Positions 41,301-52,682 of a stretch of DNA of 64,000 nt are shown here, piece by piece. Where the stretch lies: assembly GCA_950295325.1 (NCBI GenBank), contig OX485807.1, positions 46,426,796-46,490,795 of the forward strand, given 5' to 3'. The translations under genes and the position numbers were made by a program. Source of the DNA: Polytrichum commune. Its lineage: Eukaryota > Streptophyta > Polytrichopsida > Polytrichales > Polytrichaceae. A model generated the notes under the pieces. It worked only from the letters and a program-made list of their open reading frames with translations, was not told the DNA's origin and ran no database searches. The stretch's first letter is position 1, and each line of letters opens with the position of its first letter.

Positions 41301-42296
41301 ATTGTACTTATTGAAAGATGAAGAGATCCTCGAAACTGCTACAACTCTTGTAAACATTTCAATTCTTTCTGGTTCCCAGAGACCGGAATGAGTGATTAGT
41401 GGCATCTGCGCTTGCTTCAGAATATGTGTACGCTTACAAAATTGAAGACTATCCAAATTTACACATAGTAAGTTTCCTATACCGAGTAACGAATTTGGAT
41501 GTCCCGGATACAAATATTTCTACCTCCCTTTCTTCCTGAAATTTCAACATGAAGATTCAAGATCGCAGTTCTGGTAAACTTGGCCTACTCTCTCCACTGG
41601 CTGTTGGTGTTTGTGTAATACGACAGCTTCTCCAAGCAAGTCATGCTAGTTTGCGAGCACACTTGTCCAGGAATATCCTCAAGGTTCATCCATGCAGGAG
41701 TCCAATTCACATCACGAACCCAGGGGTACATATTACTCTACACGATATAATGTCCGGCCAAAGAGGTTGAAAATCCTTTCCCTTCATCAAGTGGTGCTAC
41801 AGTAATAACATCCCTCCAAACTACGCTGCAGAACCCTCTGTGTTAGACTCAGAATCTTCTGGGCCCTTCTTCAAAACTTCAAATGACTTATAGCATCGGT
41901 TGTGTACCATTAGTCCCGTAGAGACATTAAAACAACTTCAATCTCCCACCAGAAAAATATTTCAAGCAACTCATCCCACAAATTCCCAGCGGCTATCCGT
42001 ACCCACTGCTCATGACAGAACATCTAATTCCCAAACCCTGCCAATCTAGCTGAACCTTGGACCACTATCAATTTAAGACAATGCCAGGCCCTTCAATCTC
42101 GATTGCCTCCCATGATGCGCAGATGAATTCTCCTGAAAATGCAATACAGCTGCAATCGAAACAGAAAAAAAAAAGACGATGGTGATAAAAAATAACGCAC
42201 ATATGAAGGCGCATCAACCGCGCACACCACCCTTGTGCGCTGCAGCTCCAGGTTAGCGGGCAGTTTGGGTGAAGCTCCAGAGGAAGAGTCCGCCAT
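38327..42296 (-). CDS. RNA polymerase I and III subunit RPAC1 (AC40)
   Basis: This is the alpha-like subunit shared by RNA polymerases I and III, pairing with AC19 in assembly of both enzymes in the nucleus. Nine minus-strand exons are 42296-42201, 41238-41053, 40676-40547, 40223-40134, 39853-39684, 39476-39381, 39127-39034, 38860-38747 and 38430-38327. They sum to 1080 nt, or 359 residues, close to the human (346) and Arabidopsis (about 385) proteins. Signatures in order: [129 protein letters not shown], and [19 protein letters not shown], ending TELS. The CxxCxxxC-like motif lies in exon 8. The donor of exon 4 was chosen because only that GT keeps the frame. It is divergent from IMPDH. Confidence 0.93.
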
Positions 42297-42828
42297 GATG
42301 TCTTCCGCCGCAAACCCACCCCTCCGAATCCCGTAACAGAACAGAAATACTCGCACAAGTCAGGTCTCACAACTACCACTCTACCAACATCAACAACCAC
42401 TTGCAATGTCTCCAATACCCTGAACTCACAATGTGGGAGATACAAAGGGTGTGCACAACCCTAACCCCAAACCCTAGCTATGGTGAGGGCAGTTTTGCAA
42501 ATGAGCAGAGAGCAGGGGAGGCCGAAGGGCAAGGAAGGTGACGGCAGTGACGGGCAGTGACGGGCACCACTCTGTCCTGTAAAAAGTAAGTTACGACTCC
42601 ACTTGCTAGGGTTTAGGGTTTTAGGAGCTTGGATGACCCTGGGAGGAGAAACCCAAACCTCGTGGTCTGTGCCGTAATTTGTGGACTGGTTGTGCAGTTA
42701 GATGATGCCAAGGACACGAGATTAAGTTAGTCTTGGCAAGAGAAGAGAAGGGCAGAGGTCAAAGCGCTCCTTCATTGTTATCGCCGAGACAAAGGAAGTT
42801 CTCGTAGTTTGGGCAGGAATTTGCAGGC
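42297..42828. promoter_or_regulatory. Divergent RPAC1/IMPDH promoter with telo boxes
   Basis: Only 532 bp separate the two start codons. Telo-box sequences lie at 42469-42477 (AAACCCTAG) and 42606-42622 (CTAGGGTTTAGGGTTTT). Such boxes are common in plant promoters of ribosome-biogenesis and growth genes. The pair would suit coordinated expression of rRNA/tRNA transcription and GTP supply. Shared regulation is inference. Confidence 0.6.
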
Positions 42829-45261
42829 ATGGCGTCTCATGGACATGATGGGATGGACTCTTTGAACGACGGATTCACGGCGATGGAGTTGTTTAGCCAA
42901 GGTTTCTCCTATACTTATGATGATTTGATTTTCCACCCAGCCTACATTGGATTTCCAGTGGATGCTGTGGACCTGTCCACCTCTCTTACGAAAAACATCA
43001 AGCTGCGAACACCATGTGTGTCATCACCCATGGACACTGTGACGGAGGCTTCCATGGCCGCCGCCATGGCAGCCGTAGGTGGGATTGGGTTCATCCACTA
43101 CAACAATTCACCACAGGAGCAAGCAGCTTTGGTGAAGAAGGCGAAGAAGCTCAGGGTGGGATTTGTTGCTGACCCGGTATGTGTGCAGCCATCCGACTGT
43201 GTGGCCGACATTGACTCTTTGAAGGCCAGGAAGGGATTTTCGTCGGTACTTGTAACACAGGATGGTACACTCAAATCAAAGTTAGTTGGAATCGTCACAA
43301 GCCGGGACATAGATTTCATCCGAGACCGCAACACCGAGGTAAGCGAGGTGATGAGTCGTGACCTCCTTACCGCCCCCTCAGGTTCCACATTGGAGGAGGC
43401 TGCCAAGATTTTGATACAAAGTAAGAAGAGTTTGTTGCCACTGGTGACAGACAGCGGAATTGTAGAGGAGCTTCTATGTCGAACAGACTTGAAGATGCAC
43501 CATGAGCTTCCAGCATTCGGAGCACCTTCTCTTGGCTCAGACTCCAAGTTCCTTGTCGGTGCTGCAGTGGGTACCCGCGAAAGTGATAAAGCACGGTTGC
43601 AGGTGCTGGTAGAAGCAGGTGTCAATGTAGTCATCCTTGACAGCTCTCAAGGGGATTCGATATACCAGAGGCACATGATAGAGTATGTGAAGAAGGCTCA
43701 CCCGGGATTGGATGTCATAGGTGGCAATGTTGTTACAGCATACCAAGCTAGGAATTTGATTGAGGCTGGCGTAGACGGCTTGCGAGTCGGCATGGGTTCG
43801 GGCTCTATTTGCACAACTCAAGAAGTTTGCGCAGTTGGAAGGGGCCAAGTATGTTGTCTCATTCTTCTTACTACCTGGTTCACGAATGCATCCTGACTGT
43901 ATATATGCTAGGTACCTTCCCTTCAGGAGATTTTGTTGGATTTCTGGACATTAAAGGGACATTGGGAGTTGAAGGTAATGTGAAAGGACAATAGCTGGGG
44001 TTTATGAATATATATGCAATTGTGGGGATCGCACTTTAAACTTCCTGCACAGATGGTGGGCACACTTGTTTTGTGCAGGTTTTCAATTTTATATCTGATA
44101 TATATGCTGCCTCCACTATTTATTTTTGCCATCAATCTTGCTTGATCATGTCGATTTATTTATGGGTGGATGTGCCTGTCAATGAGTTCAGGGCACGGCC
44201 GTGTACAAAACAGCAGCTGTGGCAAATGCTATGGGGGTTCCTATTATAGCTGATGGTGGTATCGCAAATTCTGGACACATAGTGAAGGCATTATCCTTGG
44301 GAGCGTCAACTGTTATGATGGGCAGCTTTCTTGCGGGCACAGACGAGGCCCCAGGGGATTTCTACATGCAGGTAGTACCCGATCTGCAAAAAGATGTTGC
44401 TATTGTATTTTGAGTCATCTACTCTGGGAATTTGCCTCCTTGTACCTCTGGCCTCCAGTAGAATATAGTTTGGCCATGTAATACAACCAGGTTGATATGT
44501 CAGACGGAGTGCTTTGCAGTCTGTATGAGGGAAATGTGGGGCTCCTGGTCCCAGCTGGAGAACTCTCCAATTCATTTTTATGCATCGTCAAAATGCTTGG
44601 ATGTGTAGTAGAGCTCACATTACACCATGCAATGTGATAGTTGTTTTACAGTTTACTCTATGCTTAGGTTCATTTACATATTATTCATTATTGAGAGGGT
44701 TTGGACTGGTAAATCATTTTTTTAACCTTGAGTTTCTTGTGGTCATATCAGGATGGTGTCAGGCTTAAGAATTATCGAGGAATGGGTTCTCTGGAAGCAA
44801 TGGCAAAGGGCAGCGATGCCCGCTACCTTGGTGACAAATCTCGCTTGAAGATTGCACAAGGTGTTTCGGGCTCTGTTGCTGCAAAGGGTTTGGTGTTGCG
44901 TCTCGTTCCTTATACTATGCAGGCTGTGAAGCAGGGATTGCAAGATCTTGGTGTAGCCTCAATTCATGCTGCCCATGATGCGCTCAAATCTGGAACTATT
45001 AGATTAGAGGTGCATATTTCATCTCCTTGTTCATTGCTCGATTTGTTGAGGAAGTTCAATTCAAGATGTTTATGCAGCTCATTTGACAAGTTGATCAATA
45101 TGAATTTATTTTCCTTAAGATTGTCTCTTCTCCATTTAGAACTATTGTTCAGTAAATGTGGCTAATGGATCATGAATTGTTGTTGGCAGGTGAGAACTGG
45201 GGCTGCACAAAGAGAAGGTGGAGTACACGATTTGGTATCGTATGAGAAGAGGCGATTTTGA
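42829..45261 (+). CDS. Inosine-5'-monophosphate dehydrogenase
   Basis: IMPDH oxidises IMP to XMP with NAD+, the committed step of guanine nucleotide synthesis in the cytosol. Four exons are 42829-43848, 44192-44371, 44752-45009 and 45190-45261, for 1530 nt and 509 residues, the normal length. Visible features are the N-terminal block [25 protein letters not shown], two CBS domains (about 110-230) inserted in the barrel, and DSSQGDS. The catalytic loop [11 protein letters not shown] has its Cys at about 328. [30 protein letters not shown] and the flap [10 protein letters not shown] follow. The C-terminus lacks the SKL-like tail of animal forms. The start fits the family and has no better upstream Met. 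RPAC1 lies head-to-head upstream. Confidence 0.95.
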
Positions 45262-47037
45262 GGCCTTCGAGACTAGCGTAGGAGATTGTAGTATATGATA
45301 CCGTTGAGAGTATTCTTATTTGAGTGCTTACCCTTGTTGTTAAGTCCTGACTCAGTTTCTTGAGCTTTTTGTACCAAGAAGGGTGGCACAAGCCTCTAAA
45401 CTTCAATTCCAAATTTCTACAGATGATTTACATCAGCCAGGTTGAGCTCCCACATCCTGAGGTTTAGAGTCACTCAAGCATAGCAGGGTTTTATAACTCC
45501 AGAGCTGTGTGTTTCTGTGAACAACTATTTGAAGCTATCAAAGAATAGGATCTTCAGAGGTGGCTAATCAGTTTATGCTTGTTTATGCTCTGAAGTGTAA
45601 CTTTAATCCGGCTGCATCGTTCTTCAAAATTAGGGTTTGACTCTGAATCAACTTATTGGAGGTCATTACTTTGCCTTTGGGTACCAATTTTCAACACCTA
45701 TCAGTTAGCAATTCAAATCAATCTCCCTAATGTATGAAAGAGCACATAGCAATGACTGAGAAAACATCGTTCTCTGATTTGGATTGATGTGGAGAAATGA
45801 CTTTGAAAGAATTGCTTCAACTTGCATAATGATCTTGGCACCAAGGAGATTCAACCGTCAGGAAACTCAGAACTGAAAAATCAATGCAAGTGGGAAAAAT
45901 CTCTTACAAGTAACTGCACTTACTTTATCAAAGACTGGGATGCAATAAGTCTTCCAATTGATGTACATTTAGGTCCATAAGCACTTTGGCTTCCCGGACT
46001 TTAAAATCGATTTCATTTCATTGTGGTGCAGTGGGCTTGGTGCAGATTCTGTGTAACGTACCTTGCATGAGTAGGGTTAAATTCCGTGACCAGCTTGTTA
46101 GAGCTCAATACCTTCTCTCTCTGGATGCCAATTTCCAACTCCTATCAGGCATCAATCACTGTGTAGTTCAAGAGAGAATACACGGCACAAACATCTCAAT
46201 GATGGTGAAATAATTCCAAAAAATATCTCTTCAACTTGCACAACATCTTAAGGCGATTCAACCTCCGGGAAGTATGCGTGGATAATTCACCCTACTCCAC
46301 GTGATCCGCAGCAAGCCACGTCTAGCAGACCCGGGCAGCTGATACTGTAGATTTGCGACTATCGGATGTTTCAAAGGCGTAGATATTGCCACGTAGATAT
46401 CGAGGGATGCAAACTTTAAAGTCCAAAAGATACTTTTGGCTTTCCTTTACCAAAAAGCGTCGTCATCGAGAGCAATCGACTGTCCGGATGCGCCAATTCC
46501 TGAATGAACTTTCAACTTGCAATTTATCTGTCTTATATGGAAGCTTGATGATTATATGTCCAGTTAGGTCCACGCAAGTCGAACAAGAATCAACCGCGGA
46601 TAGGTTAGTACTGTTCTCATTTCTCACAGCCCGGTTGATGTCGGCTCATTTTCGCTGGGGCTGGGCCTTTATTAGAAATTTGAGTTCTTCGTTTGTAATA
46701 TGTGAATCTTTGTAAGTTTCTCTCCATCTTGTTCTTCGGTTTAGGGTTTTAGGGGTTGTAGGATAGTCTCCCTCGAAACTTGCCAGTATTTGACCACCTG
46801 GATGTTCTGGTCTGTTTCTTGGCCTGTCATTTGGATTGAGAAAGTGGCGAAAAACCTGGAGTTGGGTCGGTGGGTTGTCATGTCAATAACTATGTGCAAA
46901 TTGCTTCTTTAAGTACACGGGCTTTGCATCGGTTTAGGGCTGTAAGAAGAATCAGAAGCGTTATTCTCACAATCTATTCATGTGAAGGCCAAGGCTGACA
47001 AAATTGTTGAGATACTCGGTCCCTTGAAGATTCATCG
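45262..47037. other. Intergenic IMPDH to invertase
   Basis: It holds the IMPDH 3' untranslated region and the invertase promoter. Two loosely similar segments of about 180 bp (around 45681-45870 and 46129-46285) share CCAATTT.CAAC.CCTATCAG at the start and GATTCAACC.. at the end, suggesting an old tandem duplication. A telo-box cluster GGTTTAGGGTTTTAGGGG lies at 46739-46755. Confidence 0.45.
46739..46755 (+). promoter_or_regulatory. Telo-box cluster upstream of invertase
   Basis: GGTTTAGGGTTTTAGGGG lies about 290 bp before the start codon. Similar motifs occur in the RPAC1/IMPDH promoter and in intron 2 of the invertase gene (48489-48508). The role is inferred from known plant promoters. Confidence 0.4.
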
Positions 47038-50000
47038 ATGACTTCGACTTTACATTGGGTAGAGTCTTTGGCAGCTACGAGCTGCCAATGCACCTCTTCC
47101 CCAGGTCCCATTGCTCGACACAATCGCCTCGAGTATCGGAATTCAGTTCCGTTGAGACGAATATCGTCAACCTTTCCATATTTGCGAGGTCAGCAGCTAG
47201 GCAGCCAATTAAAGAAGAACTCGCCAATTGTTCAAGGAAGGAGGGCTTTCGATATCCACAGATGCGTCAAGTGCGAACGAGTGGTGGCAGGACAAGGGGG
47301 AGGAATCGAAGAGGGGGGTGGGATTAAAGCGCTTAAGACGTTGCAAGAAGAGATCAAGCTGGTGGCATCATCGTCGTCTGTAACTGCGATTTCGGAAAGA
47401 ACGACTGTGAATTTTCCTGCTGCAACCTCCGCAGATGAAATTCTACGTGAAGTTGCGAGTAAGCCCCAGAAAACAATGTGGTCACGTACTTCACAATGTT
47501 GTACAAGATTAAGAACCTTCTTATGTGGTGCTCAAATCACCAGAAAATAAAAAGGAATCAGGCCAAATATGATGGCTTCAGCAGCTCTCACACATCCAAA
47601 TAATTAGTTGGCCTCACTTCATTTTATGAAAAAAGCTGCACATGGCATTCTTTTAGCAAACACATGGCAATCAATGACAAGCTTACCATACCAGGCCAAG
47701 GTGATGCACAGACATGTTGATGAAGGACAGGCTGTTGTGTCATAGCAGTCTCAATTAGATCAATCATTATTTCGCCTTTTTCTAGGTTTTGCAAAGGTGT
47801 AAGTTGGTTCTTAATACTCTTGATGATTGTGCAGCCTCAAGGGAGAAAGAAGTTCCAAGCTCTTCATGTGTAGCCCCCATCGAGAATGCTATGGAGAAAG
47901 AGGCATGGGCATTGTTGAAGGAGGCAATTGTCACTTATTGTGGGGAGCCAGTGGGCACAATTGCAGCCAATGACCCAACCGACCCCCACCCATTAAATTA
48001 TGACCAAGTCTTCATCCGTGACTTCATTCCATCCGCTGTTGCCTTCCTACTCAAAGGAGAACATGAGATTGTTCGCAATTTTCTCCTCCACACCTTGCAG
48101 CTGCAGGTATGATTGTAGGATTTATAAGGTATGCGGGTGTTGTTTGGTTAGATTGCCCTTGTTCTCCATCGTCTATTGATCACATTTACGTCTTGAAGTT
48201 TGTGTTGCATGAGCAAATCTATGTTGAAACATCAACAAAAATTGGTTTGAAAACTGGACCTCATTTGATTTAGTTATGGTTATTGAGAGTGCATGTGTGT
48301 AGATTCATCAATGAATACATAGGTCCCCCCAATTACGTTGACTATTGAGTGTAGAGCAGTTAATAAAATGTGAAGGCATAGCCCAATCTCATTTAAACAT
48401 GTATCATTATGGTGTTTATTCTTAGATCCACACCTAAGCACACACAATTTATTCGGTTAGTGTCTTTTATGTCTTTCTATCGAGGGTATTAGGGTTTAGG
48501 GTTTTTGGGTGCATGATTGTTGTGTTTGTGTTTCTCAGAGCTGGGAGAAGACAGTGGATTGCTACAGTCCAGGGCAAGGGTTGATGCCAGCCAGTTTCAA
48601 GGTTCGAACGGTATATCTGGATGGAAATCCAGAGAATGGCACTGAGGAGATTTTGGATCCAGATTTTGGGGAGGCAGCTATTGGTCGGGTTGCTCCTGTT
48701 GATTCTGGTAATATGTTAGTTCTTACTTGTTGTATTGGTATTGTAAATTTCAGCTAGGACCATTGCAGCCTTTTTTGAAGAATTGTTATGTGTTGTGTGG
48801 GTGGGAAGACCACCCTTGTTTATGTTCAAGAGTTTATGTTGAAACTTTATTTAGTTCATTCTTTTATGTCAAGAAGAAAAGAAAAAACTACTCATATGTG
48901 ACATTGATGAGCAAAGTACTATGTATTTGCATCTGAGGGCAACCAGGCTGTATCTTTGAATCCCAACTCTTCAATGATGATATGATATGTAACCGATATG
49001 AAAATTACTCCTGAAAAATGAGTTGATTTTAAGTAGGGTCATGTCAGTTCAAAATGGAAGCATGTAGCTCAAATACATGCTTTTGTGCATAGAGATTGGG
49101 CCTTCTCGACACTTAGGGGTTAATTTTACTGTTACACTGGTGTGGCAGGTCTTTGGTGGATCATATTATTGAGAGCATATGGCAAATGCACAGGAGACAT
49201 GTCATTGCAAGAAAGAGTCGATGTGCAAACGGGCATGAAGATGATATTGAAGGTTTGCCTAGCAGATGGCTTTGACATGTTCCCCTCTTTGTTGGTGACG
49301 GACGGCTCTTGCATGATTGATCGACGAATGGGCATTCATGGACATCCCCTTGAAATCCAGGTTTGTACATGGAATTGTTTGTTCCTTTGTTAGACTAGAA
49401 AGGTTTACATTCCCTGCTGTTTAAAATTGGAATGAAATACTTCCTCTAGTACATTCCTCTTTGAAAGAACCTTCTCCACCTTTGCTATTTAACCAAGTCT
49501 TCCTGCCTCAAATCATAGAAGATCATTAACAAACAGTTGTTTGATGAGTATGAAATTTGATTATTTGTCCTCCATGGAAGGGATGTTTCAACAATGCATC
49601 GATATTGAAAGCATCAACAAATTATATGTGGTGCATATTATTATACAACTGTACATTCTTCAGTCAACGTCAACTTCCTGTTTCTCTTGATACACCAAAA
49701 CAAATCAGAGCTGGTTATCCTTCCTAAGCAGCTCTTAAATCACAATTGTGTAGACCACATAGGTTTAAACCGTTAACACATTGATGTGGTTGAGAAGGGG
49801 TCACAAACTAAGATATAAACATTTAAAGAATGTAGGAGATTGCTTCTCAAAGGTCCTCTCTCTGTATAAATATTGATCTTGACTTGGACAGCATCCTCTC
49901 TGCAGGCTCTTTTCTATCAAGCGTTGCGATGTGCTCGGGAGATTCTTTTGGCAGACGATGGAGCACAAGAATTGACTAGAGCAATAAACTCGAGATTGGC

Positions 50001-51372
50001 TGCCTTATCATTTCACATCCAAGAATATTATTGGTTAGACCTTCGCAAGTTGAATGAGATTTACAGATACAAGACTGAGGAATATTCAACTGAAGCTGTA
50101 AACAAGTTTAATATCTACCCAGAACAGGTGTCACAGTGGTTACTGGAGTGGATGCCTGAAAAAGGTGGCTATTTCATTGGAAACCTACAACCTGCACATA
50201 TGGACTTTCGGTGGTTTACTCTGGGAAATGTTTGGACAATATGTGGGGCTTTGGCTACAAAGGAGCAATCTGAAGAGATTTTGGAGCTCATTGAGGCAAA
50301 GTGGGATGATCTTATAGGAACTATGCCTATGAAGATCTGTTTCCCAGCCCTCACGGAAGATGAATGGCGCATCATCACGGGTGCAGACCCAAAAAACACG
50401 TAAGGATGTAAATTCAACCTGCCTTCAGATGTGTGTACAAAATAATCCATCCAATATTGTGTCTTTAGGCGAAAGAGGTGCACTATAAGGTAAATGTGTC
50501 TTAAATGGTTAAGATCTCTCAAAGTCAGAAGTGCCAGAGTCATGAAATGTCCAAGTAGACCCCCTATTATGTTAACTATTGAGGCGCAACTCATCAACAA
50601 ATTTTAAGCACGCAGCGCAGTCTTCTTAAAGCACGTGTTTTTGGTGTCCATTCTTAGATCCACACCTACCCACAAACCATGCAAATATAGGGTGTCTGAT
50701 AAAAGATAAGTAACCGAATTAGGCACATTAATCTTAATGAAAACAACTTTTATCCTCTAGCTTGGGTCTACACACAAGACTGTTGCAAATTGCATCAGAG
50801 GAAGTCTAAATTATATCCAATTTTGTTTGTTATTATGTTTGGTGTCCACCTCTATTGGCACAAATGGACTGTCAACAGTTTGGGAGTGGATTTTCTGTTG
50901 GTGGGTCTCGTAAAAAAATATTTTGAATTTGCATTGTCAATGTTTGTATATATACAGTGATTTTGTTGCAGACGCTAATGGCATGGGTGACCTCTGCAGA
51001 GCCTGGTCTTATCACAACGGAGGTTCATGGCCAACCCTTATATGGCAATTTACAGTTGCATGCATAAAAATGAATCGCCCCGATCTTGCGGAAAAGGCGG
51101 TCTGTGTGGCTGAGCAGCGTCTTTCACGGGACCAGTGGCCAGAATATTATGATACAAGATCAGGCCGTCTTATTGGGAAGCAAGCCCGGCTGTACCAAAC
51201 ATGGTCCATTGCAGGCTATTTAACTGCGAAAATGATGTTGAAGAATCCTGCAGCTGCAACCTGGCTAACCTGTGAAGAAGAAGATGCTTTTGCTTCAATG
51301 TCATGTGGAATTGAGATGAACCCTCGTCAAAAACCAAGATTCAAAGCATCAGCAAAATCCTTTATTATATAG
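47038..51372 (+). CDS. Alkaline/neutral invertase (GH100), organelle-type
   Basis: Cleaves sucrose to glucose and fructose at neutral to alkaline pH. Six exons are 47038-47458, 47835-48106, 48539-48707, 49149-49360, 49906-50399 and 51000-51372, for 1941 nt and 646 residues. The first ~140 residues are Ser/Thr/Arg-rich without family similarity, as expected for a plastid or mitochondrial transit peptide (alpha clade). The GH100 core follows: [18 protein letters not shown] (about 187-204), [84 protein letters not shown] and [15 protein letters not shown]. It ends with an [10 protein letters not shown] tail. Exon 6 was placed at the AG before AGCCTGGTCT, which restores the frame. Copies of repeat family R lie in introns 2 and 5. 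The targeting is inferred, not shown. Confidence 0.94.
48193..48466 (+). repeat. Dispersed repeat family R, copy 4 (intron 2 of invertase)
   Basis: Contains GTTTGTGTTGCATGAGCAAA, TTAGTTATGGTTATTGAGAG, TGACTATTGAGTGTAGAGCA, TTAATAAAATGTGAAGGC and CTTAGATCCACACCTA in family order, on the same strand as the gene. Confidence 0.6.
50550..50730 (+). repeat. Dispersed repeat family R, copy 5 (intron 5 of invertase)
   Basis: Partial copy. It keeps AACTATTGAGGCGCAACT, CATTCTTAGATCCACACCTA and AGATAAGTAACCGAATTA. The block CTTAGATCCACACCTA is shared only with copy 4 in intron 2, so the two may form a subfamily. Confidence 0.5.
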
Positions 51373-52682
51373 TAGAGCTCCTACACAAGATTGGAATAGT
51401 GCATATGATAGATGAGGTACACTCCTTTGTGTCAGATTAATGTGGGCCACACTAATTCCCGATTGCCCACACTATTTTTTAATTTGAACAGTAATCCTTC
51501 ATAGAGCCCTACTATTCCCGAAATTTACCACACCTACACCTACAAAGGAGTACCAAGTCATCGTCCCACAAGGTTTACCAGAATTGTACTCTAACATAAG
51601 GTTAGCCAATCTTATTGTGTTCAACATGTGGTTGTCCCTCTGATTTCCTATTCATGATAAAAGCTTCTCCGAGTGTATTTGGGCAATATATCTCCATGTT
51701 CCATGTCAGTGTAATGATTATATATTATTGTTTGCATTTCTCATATTTTTAATAGTTGTTTCTACATCTAGGAATGAATGCAGAGATCCAACTCTATGCT
51801 CATACAGTTACAAATGTATGTAATATCTGCATATAGCATAATCATGCAAACACCAAGAAAAAGCCAAAAGTATGTAGACCCTTCGTCTTCTCTTATGTCA
51901 ATCCATGATGATGACCTTTGCTGATAATGAAGAACACGAAGAGGTATATAAGCTTACATGAGAAGCCTGATATGATTAAAATGTAAGAAGTTCAAACATA
52001 TAGATACTATTCCATAGGCCATTGTGAAGGTCTCTCAACTTGGTGCAAACAGTATATCATGTGTACAAAATATTTGCATTTCGAATGCTTCAACTTCAAA
52101 TCCTCCACCAGTTTGCTCTACAGGGTGGGTGGACAATAATTGGACAAACTTATCCACCGCGTTCACGAGCCAAGTGGAAGTCCTCAATCAGCTTGAGGCA
52201 ACTGTCATACCTCAACAGTATACTAAGATCTTACAGCAATTAAACCACAGTATGATCAGAAATTAAATTCCATAACTACCACACCATATTGCAGCGAACG
52301 TTGCTGTATAATGGACATATAAGACAGCACATTTCATGATATTGTTGCCATATTTGGTAAACCAACCCATTCTTATGCTTCTAGACGAAATCAAACACCA
52401 ACAAACAATAGCCATAAAAGAAGATTCACTCATTGCAATATTTATTTCTTGTGTGAATAACATTAAAATTTTAAGTATACCATTAACATTTTCAATTAAC
52501 AACACATGACTGAAAACCATACTGATAATTGACCTGCACATTTGATATTCTAACAAACTACAACAACTATAAGAAACTATTTTAAACTGTAGGAATCCAA
52601 TTCAAACGCAGAGTGGGAGTCCACTAATAAACTAGTTAGCAAACCTAGATATGCAAAGAGCCGTGAACTACTTCAGCATAAC
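51373..52682. other. Convergent intergenic region
   Basis: 3' flanks of the invertase (plus) and the LRR gene (minus) meet here. No further gene or repeat is seen. Confidence 0.45.

Noticed and set aside
43098-43634. A 178-codon minus-strand frame in IMPDH exon 1
   Set aside because: It is antisense to a strongly conserved coding exon and has no domain of its own.
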